Shown in pieces: positions 4,181 to 7,465 of a stretch of DNA of 7,465 nucleotides. Below the pieces are notes generated by a model that worked only from the letters and a program-made list of their open reading frames with translations, was not told the origin of the DNA and did no database searches. How positions within the stretch are numbered: position 1 is the first letter of the stretch; every line of letters starts with the position of its first letter. The DNA comes from UBA9676 sp036522155. Its GTDB lineage: Bacteria > Actinomycetota > Actinomycetes > Streptosporangiales > Streptosporangiaceae. The stretch is from positions 1 to 7,465 of the forward strand of contig DATDGI010000087.1 of NCBI GenBank assembly GCA_036522155.1, written 5' to 3'. A program made the translations under genes and the position numbers.

Positions 4181-6280
4181 TCAGTGACCGGGCAGGGGCT
4201 CCGGGAGCGGCTCACTGTGCAGCACCGTCAGCCGGGAAACCGCCCTGGTGAGTGCGACATACAGGCGCTGCAGCCCGCGGGGCTGGGCGGCGATCCGGCC
4301 CGGCTCGACCACGATGACGTCGTCGAACTCCAGCCCCTTGGCCAGCGTGACCGGAACCAGGGTGAGCCGCTCCTGCTCGCCGCCGCCATCGAGCACCTGG
4401 TGGCCGACCCCGGCCGACGCCAGGGCCCGGTGCAGGGCGGGAATGTGCTCGTCGGAGGCGATCACCGCGGCCGAGCCCGGCTGGGACAGCGCCCGCTGGC
4501 AGGCGGCGGCCATGGCCTCAGCCAGCGCCGCCGCCTCGACCTGGGTGACCATGAGCGCCCGCGGGTCCTGGCGCAGCGACCGGGCCGGGGACAGCCCGGG
4601 AGCCAGCACCGGCAGCAGCGTGCTGGCGTAGTCGAGGATCTGCCGCGGGACCCGGTACCCGGTGTCGAGCACCTGAAATGCGGCCTCCGGCTTGCCCAGC
4701 TGGGCCAGCAGTTGCGGCCAGTCCGCCACCGCGGCCGGGGTGGTCGCCTGCGCGAGGTCGCCGAGGACGGTGGCCGAGCCGGTCGTGCACCGGCGGCCGA
4801 CGGCCCGGCATTCCATCGCCGACAGATCCTGCGCCTCGTCCACCACCACGTGCGCGAGGCTCGGGATCCGCGCGATCAGGTCGGTCGCCTCGTCCACCAG
4901 CACCGCGTCGGCGGCGGTCCACCGGGCGCCGGCCGGCCCACGCGGCGGCGGGTCCCAGCCGATGGCCGCCTGCTCGTCCGGGCTGAGGATGCCGTCGGCC
5001 GCGCGGGCGAGCAGCGCCGGGTCGGACAGCAGCCGCAGGACCAGCCGCACCGGGTCGGCGGCTGGCCAGGCCGCATCCACCACCGCCCGCACCTGCCGGG
5101 TCCGGCGGACCGCCTCATGGGTCCGGTCGTCCACGGCCTCCCCCGCCGCCTCCATCTTGGTCAGGATCACGTGCGCGATCCGGTGGCCCAGCAGGTCACG
5201 GCCCGCTCCGTAGCGGACGCCGCGGGCGCGCAACTGGCTGATCTGCTCGGCGACCTCGTGCCCGGGCACCCGCCACCGCCACGAGCCGCGGGTCAGCACC
5301 AGCGCCTCGGTGGGCTCGGTCAGGCCGGACCACAGGGCCCGGCGGAGTACCTCCGCCATCCTTGCGTCACCCTTGACCCGGGCCGCCGGGGCGGAGTCGG
5401 TGGCCCGCACCGGGACGGTGGCGACCAGATCGGCCATGGTCAGCTGGGCCACGTCGGCCTCGCCGAGGGCGGGCAGGACGTTGCGGATGTAGGAGAGGAA
5501 GGCCCGGTTCGGCCCGACCACCAGCACACCGCCGCGCTGCATCCGGCTGGCGTTGGCGTAGAGCAGGTAGGCGACCCGGTGCAGCCCGACCGCGGTCTTG
5601 CCGGTGCCCGGCGCGCCCTGCACGCAGACGGTCCGGTCCGCCGCCGCCCGGACGATGTCGTCCTGCTCGGGCTGGATCGTCGCCACGATGTCGCGCATCG
5701 GGCCCGACCGCGGCCGCTCGATCTCGGCCAGCATGATGGCGCTGATCCCGCCCGGGAGCGGCCGCCCGGCGGCGAACTCCTCATCCTCGTAGGCGGTCAG
5801 TTCGGCGCCGGCGAACCCGAACCGCCGCCGCCGCACCAGGCCCATCGGGTCGGCCGCGCTGGCCCGGTAGAACGGCCGCGATACCGGCGCCCGCCAGTCG
5901 ATGACCACCGGATGCCCGTCCCGGTCATGGATGTGGCGGCGGCCGATGTGCAGTTGCTCGCCGCTCCCGCCGCCGTCACCGGGGACGCCCGCCGCCTGAT
6001 CCGCGGTGGCGCCTTCGGCGTAGTCCACCCGCCCGAAGAACAGCGGGGTGTCCGGGATCTCCCGCAGGGCTTCCGCCCGGTGGTACAGGTCGGCCTTGAG
6101 GTACTCCTCCGACACCCGGTCGCCGCCCATGGCCCGCAGGCTGAGCACGTCCTCGCGCATCAGAGCGAGGAACTCGCGGGAGCGCCGCAGGTGGTCCTGC
6201 TCGGCGGCGAGGACCCGGCCGGGTGCGGTGGCTGGGCCGGAGGGCGGGACCGGATCGCTGGCCCCGCTGGCCGGGGGCAT
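4181..6280 (-). CDS. helD: HelD-like RNA polymerase recycling ATPase (UvrD/Rep superfamily 1)
   Basis: HelD proteins use a superfamily 1 ATPase core to bind RNA polymerase and release it from nucleic acid. The 699-residue protein opens with a Pro-rich tail, then a charged helical region (about 22-75) matching the N-terminal coiled coil that enters the polymerase secondary channel. Next come the HelD-typical VIDWRAPVSRPFYRA (126-140) and a Q-motif-like IQPEQDDIV (202-210). Motifs in order: Walker A GAPGTGKT (222-229), motif II VVVDEAQDLS (478-487), motif III GDLAQAT (507-513), motif IV YRVPRQI (542-548), motif V LAKGLEFDDVIVVEP (647-661), motif VI LYVALTRA (673-680). No motif is missing, so it is probably active. 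The less conserved block at about 285-460 corresponds to the insertion carrying the primary-channel loop. GGAGGT lies eight bases before the ATG. Related HelR proteins give rifampicin tolerance; whether this one does cannot be told from sequence. Monocistronic. Confidence 0.93.
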   Translation of the reverse strand: MPPASGASDPVPPSGPATAPGRVLAAEQDHLRRSREFLALMREDVLSLRAMGGDRVSEEYLKADLYHRAEALREIPDTPLFFGRVDYAEGATADQAAGVPGDGGGSGEQLHIGRRHIHDRDGHPVVIDWRAPVSRPFYRASAADPMGLVRRRRFGFAGAELTAYEDEEFAAGRPLPGGISAIMLAEIERPRSGPMRDIVATIQPEQDDIVRAAADRTVCVQGAPGTGKTAVGLHRVAYLLYANASRMQRGGVLVVGPNRAFLSYIRNVLPALGEADVAQLTMADLVATVPVRATDSAPAARVKGDARMAEVLRRALWSGLTEPTEALVLTRGSWRWRVPGHEVAEQISQLRARGVRYGAGRDLLGHRIAHVILTKMEAAGEAVDDRTHEAVRRTRQVRAVVDAAWPAADPVRLVLRLLSDPALLARAADGILSPDEQAAIGWDPPPRGPAGARWTAADAVLVDEATDLIARIPSLAHVVVDEAQDLSAMECRAVGRRCTTGSATVLGDLAQATTPAAVADWPQLLAQLGKPEAAFQVLDTGYRVPRQILDYASTLLPVLAPGLSPARSLRQDPRALMVTQVEAAALAEAMAAACQRALSQPGSAAVIASDEHIPALHRALASAGVGHQVLDGGGEQERLTLVPVTLAKGLEFDDVIVVEPGRIAAQPRGLQRLYVALTRAVSRLTVLHSEPLPEPLPGH

Positions 6281-6324
6281 GCGCCATCACCTCCGTGGGG
6301 GTGGGAGCCGGCACAAGGTCCAGC

Positions 6325-6353
6325 AGCCTAACAGGCCTCCGGCCTGGCGTCAC
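6325..6353 (-). promoter_or_regulatory. Candidate helD promoter with a dyad in its spacer
   Basis: On the minus strand GTGACG (6348-6353, four of six matches to TTGACA) is followed after exactly 17 bases by TAGGCT (6325-6330, fits TAnnnT). Transcription would begin near 6318, giving a leader of about 38 bases to the helD ATG. The spacer contains the inverted repeat CAGGCC-GGA-GGCCTG (6332-6346), which would place a regulator between the two promoter elements. Promoter and operator are inferred from spacing and symmetry only. Confidence 0.4.
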
Positions 6354-6389
6354 CCGGATTTCCCGGCGCTGGATCGGGACGGCATCGCT

Positions 6390-6430
6390 GGCCGGGCCGG
6401 TGGCCTGGCCCAGGATGACCGGGCGGGTCA
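6390..6430 (-). terminator. Tandem hairpins after the sugar permease gene
   Basis: Two hairpins lie 38-78 bases after the permease stop. In transcript order, TGACC/GGTCA (6416-6430) has a 5-bp stem and 5-base loop. It is followed by GGCCAGGCC/GGCCCGGCC (6390-6410), a 9-pair stem with one mismatch and a 3-base loop. They are placed where transcription of the permease operon should end, upstream of the helD promoter. Confidence 0.4.
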
Positions 6431-6467
6431 GCGCCGTGCGGGGGTGCTGTGGTGGCTTCCGCTGAGG

Positions 6468-7465
6468 TCACGCTTGGCGCGGCGCGCCTCGGCGTGAGAG
6501 GACATCGACGGCCGCCGCCGCGAGCAGCACCGCGGCGACCACGATGTCAATCACGTCGCTCGACACCCCTAGCAGGTAGAGGCCGTTGTAGATGCCACCG
6601 ATGACGAGGCCGCCCAGGACGCCGTGGATGGTCTTGCCCCGGCCGCCGAAGAGGCTGGTGCCGCCGATGACCGCCGCGGCCACCGCGAGCAGCACGTAGC
6701 TGTTGGCGGTCTTGATGATGTTGGTGGTCAGCGAGACCTGCCACGAGGCGAACAGCACGCCGGCGATCCCAGCGGTCAGGGCGGAGAGGACGAAGCCCCA
6801 GTTTCGGACGGCGGGTAGCTTGACCCCGGCTCGCCGAGCCGCCTCGGGGTTGCCGCCGATGGCATACACGTAGCGGCCGAAGCGGGTCCGCTGCAGCAGG
6901 ACCGTCGAGGCCCCGAGCACCACCAGGACGATCGGAATGATGTAGGGAACCCCCTCGATCGTCCCGGAGTGGGCTCGGTTGACGTTGCAAATGGCGACGA
7001 GCGCGATTCCCGCCACCGCCATGAGGACGATCTTCATCGCGGTGAGGCTGCGCGGCGGAGTCTCCAGGCCGGCGCGGCGCTTGCGGACGTCCCGCAGCCA
7101 AAGCCCGGTGCCAGCGGCCCCGACCACCACGGCCAGCAAGATCCAGCCGGCCACCGGGGCGAACTGTCCCCAGAAGATGTCGTAGATGACGACCTCGTTG
7201 CTGAACTGGGTGTTGCCGATGCCGGCGAGCGACCCGCCGAGGAAGATGATCCCCACACCCTCCAGGATCAGCAGCCCGCCCAGGGTAACGATGAACGACG
7301 GCATCCTCAGCCGGGCCACGAGCCAGCCCTGGAGGGCCCCCCACGCAGAGCACGCGAGCAACGCCACGATGATCGCCACCCACCACGGGAAGCCCGCGCC
7401 GGTCGGCTGCACAAGCTTGACGACCACGACGCTGCCAAGCGCCATGACCAGGCCGACGGAGAGGT
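6468..7465 (-). CDS. Sugar ABC transporter permease, XylH/RbsC type (5' end beyond right edge)
   Basis: This is an inner-membrane permease subunit of a carbohydrate importer (BPD_transp_2 family), normally working with a periplasmic-type binding protein and a double ATPase. The frame is open to the window edge, and the residues before the first ATG (LSVGLV at 7446-7463) continue the family motif LSVG..MAL, so the gene is truncated by the window and the ATG at 7443-7445 is internal. The 331 visible residues hold about eight hydrophobic segments. The conserved MPSFIVTLGGLLI lies at 54-66, the ATPase-coupling loop GRYVYAIGGNPEAARRAG at 196-213, and IGGTSLFGGRGK at 266-277. A long middle loop with RKRR and the LNRN-like NVNRAH resembles XylH rather than the shorter RbsC, so xylose or a related pentose is a reasonable but unproven substrate. 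The ATPase and binding-protein genes are presumably outside the window. Confidence 0.92.
   Translation of the reverse strand, partial: LSVGLVMALGSVVVVKLVQPTGAGFPWWVAIIVALLACSAWGALQGWLVARLRMPSFIVTLGGLLILEGVGIIFLGGSLAGIGNTQFSNEVVIYDIFWGQFAPVAGWILLAVVVGAAGTGLWLRDVRKRRAGLETPPRSLTAMKIVLMAVAGIALVAICNVNRAHSGTIEGVPYIIPIVLVVLGASTVLLQRTRFGRYVYAIGGNPEAARRAGVKLPAVRNWGFVLSALTAGIAGVLFASWQVSLTTNIIKTANSYVLLAVAAAVIGGTSLFGGRGKTIHGVLGGLVIGGIYNGLYLLGVSSDVIDIVVAAVLLAAAAVDVLSRRGAPRQA

Noticed and set aside
4030..4215. A 61-residue minus-strand frame spanning the helD terminator and the small gene's leader.
   Set aside because: It overlaps the 3' end of helD, crosses the terminator hairpin and the AT-rich promoter, and has no ribosome binding site.
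4184..6331. A 715-residue open frame on the plus strand, antisense to helD.
   Set aside because: It is the mirror of a GC-rich gene. The minus-strand frame contains all the helicase motifs in order, while the plus-strand translation is a Gly/Arg/Pro/His-rich string without any recognisable domain or ribosome binding site.
6281..6467. Possible rifamycin-associated element (as found before rifamycin-induced genes such as helR) upstream of helD.
   Set aside because: The only clear dyad, CAGGCC-GGA-GGCCTG, does not resemble the TTGCG/CAA-centred element I recall for that system. There is also no rifamycin-modifying enzyme gene nearby.
1..7465. Search for CRISPR arrays, insertion sequences, tRNA/rRNA genes and phage or defence modules.
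   Set aside because: No regularly spaced direct repeats, transposase motifs, tRNA-like cloverleaf or defence-type proteins were seen. All larger frames are accounted for by conserved chromosomal genes.

Overview
The window is high-GC DNA with strongly G/C-biased third codon positions, GTG as well as ATG starts and GGAGG-type ribosome binding sites. Gene order and protein families (RimP-NusA-YlxR-IF-2, a DUF4439 ferritin-like pair divergent from rimP, a class of HelD typical of actinomycetes) point to an actinomycete (Actinomycetota). I cannot fix the order or genus from sequence alone.

Region 1 (1-2450, minus strand) is the conserved translation/transcription operon, read right to left: rimP (30S maturation), nusA (elongation/termination factor), ylxR (small RNA-binding protein) and the first 76 codons of infB (IF-2), which runs off the left edge. 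rimP and nusA overlap by 11 bp. The 88-bp ylxR-infB gap holds three arms of one 7-base motif that can form two mutually exclusive hairpins just ahead of the infB ribosome binding site.

Region 2 (2451-3693) is a divergent intergenic segment with a 10-bp-period tandem repeat, followed on the plus strand by two overlapping genes. The first encodes a probable Tat/lipoprotein-exported ferritin-like protein, the second a cytoplasmic DUF4439 ferritin-like protein. A nested hairpin at the second stop codon looks like their terminator.

Region 3 (3741-4105, minus strand) is a small gene for an unrecognised 105-residue protein with a tryptophan cluster, behind an unusually AT-rich leader with a good -10 box.

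Region 4 (4151-6353, minus strand) is helD, a superfamily 1 helicase-like ATPase of the kind that binds and recycles RNA polymerase. It has a plausible promoter whose spacer contains an inverted repeat, and a terminator hairpin just after its stop.

Region 5 (6390-7465, minus strand) is the 3' part of a sugar ABC transporter permease of the XylH/RbsC type, cut by the right edge, followed by two small hairpins.

Most of the window is ordinary, well-conserved actinomycete chromosome. I found no mobile element, CRISPR array, RNA gene or defence cluster. The points most worth a second look are the alternative hairpins before infB, the paired ferritin-like genes, the tryptophan-rich orphan and the dyad inside the helD promoter.
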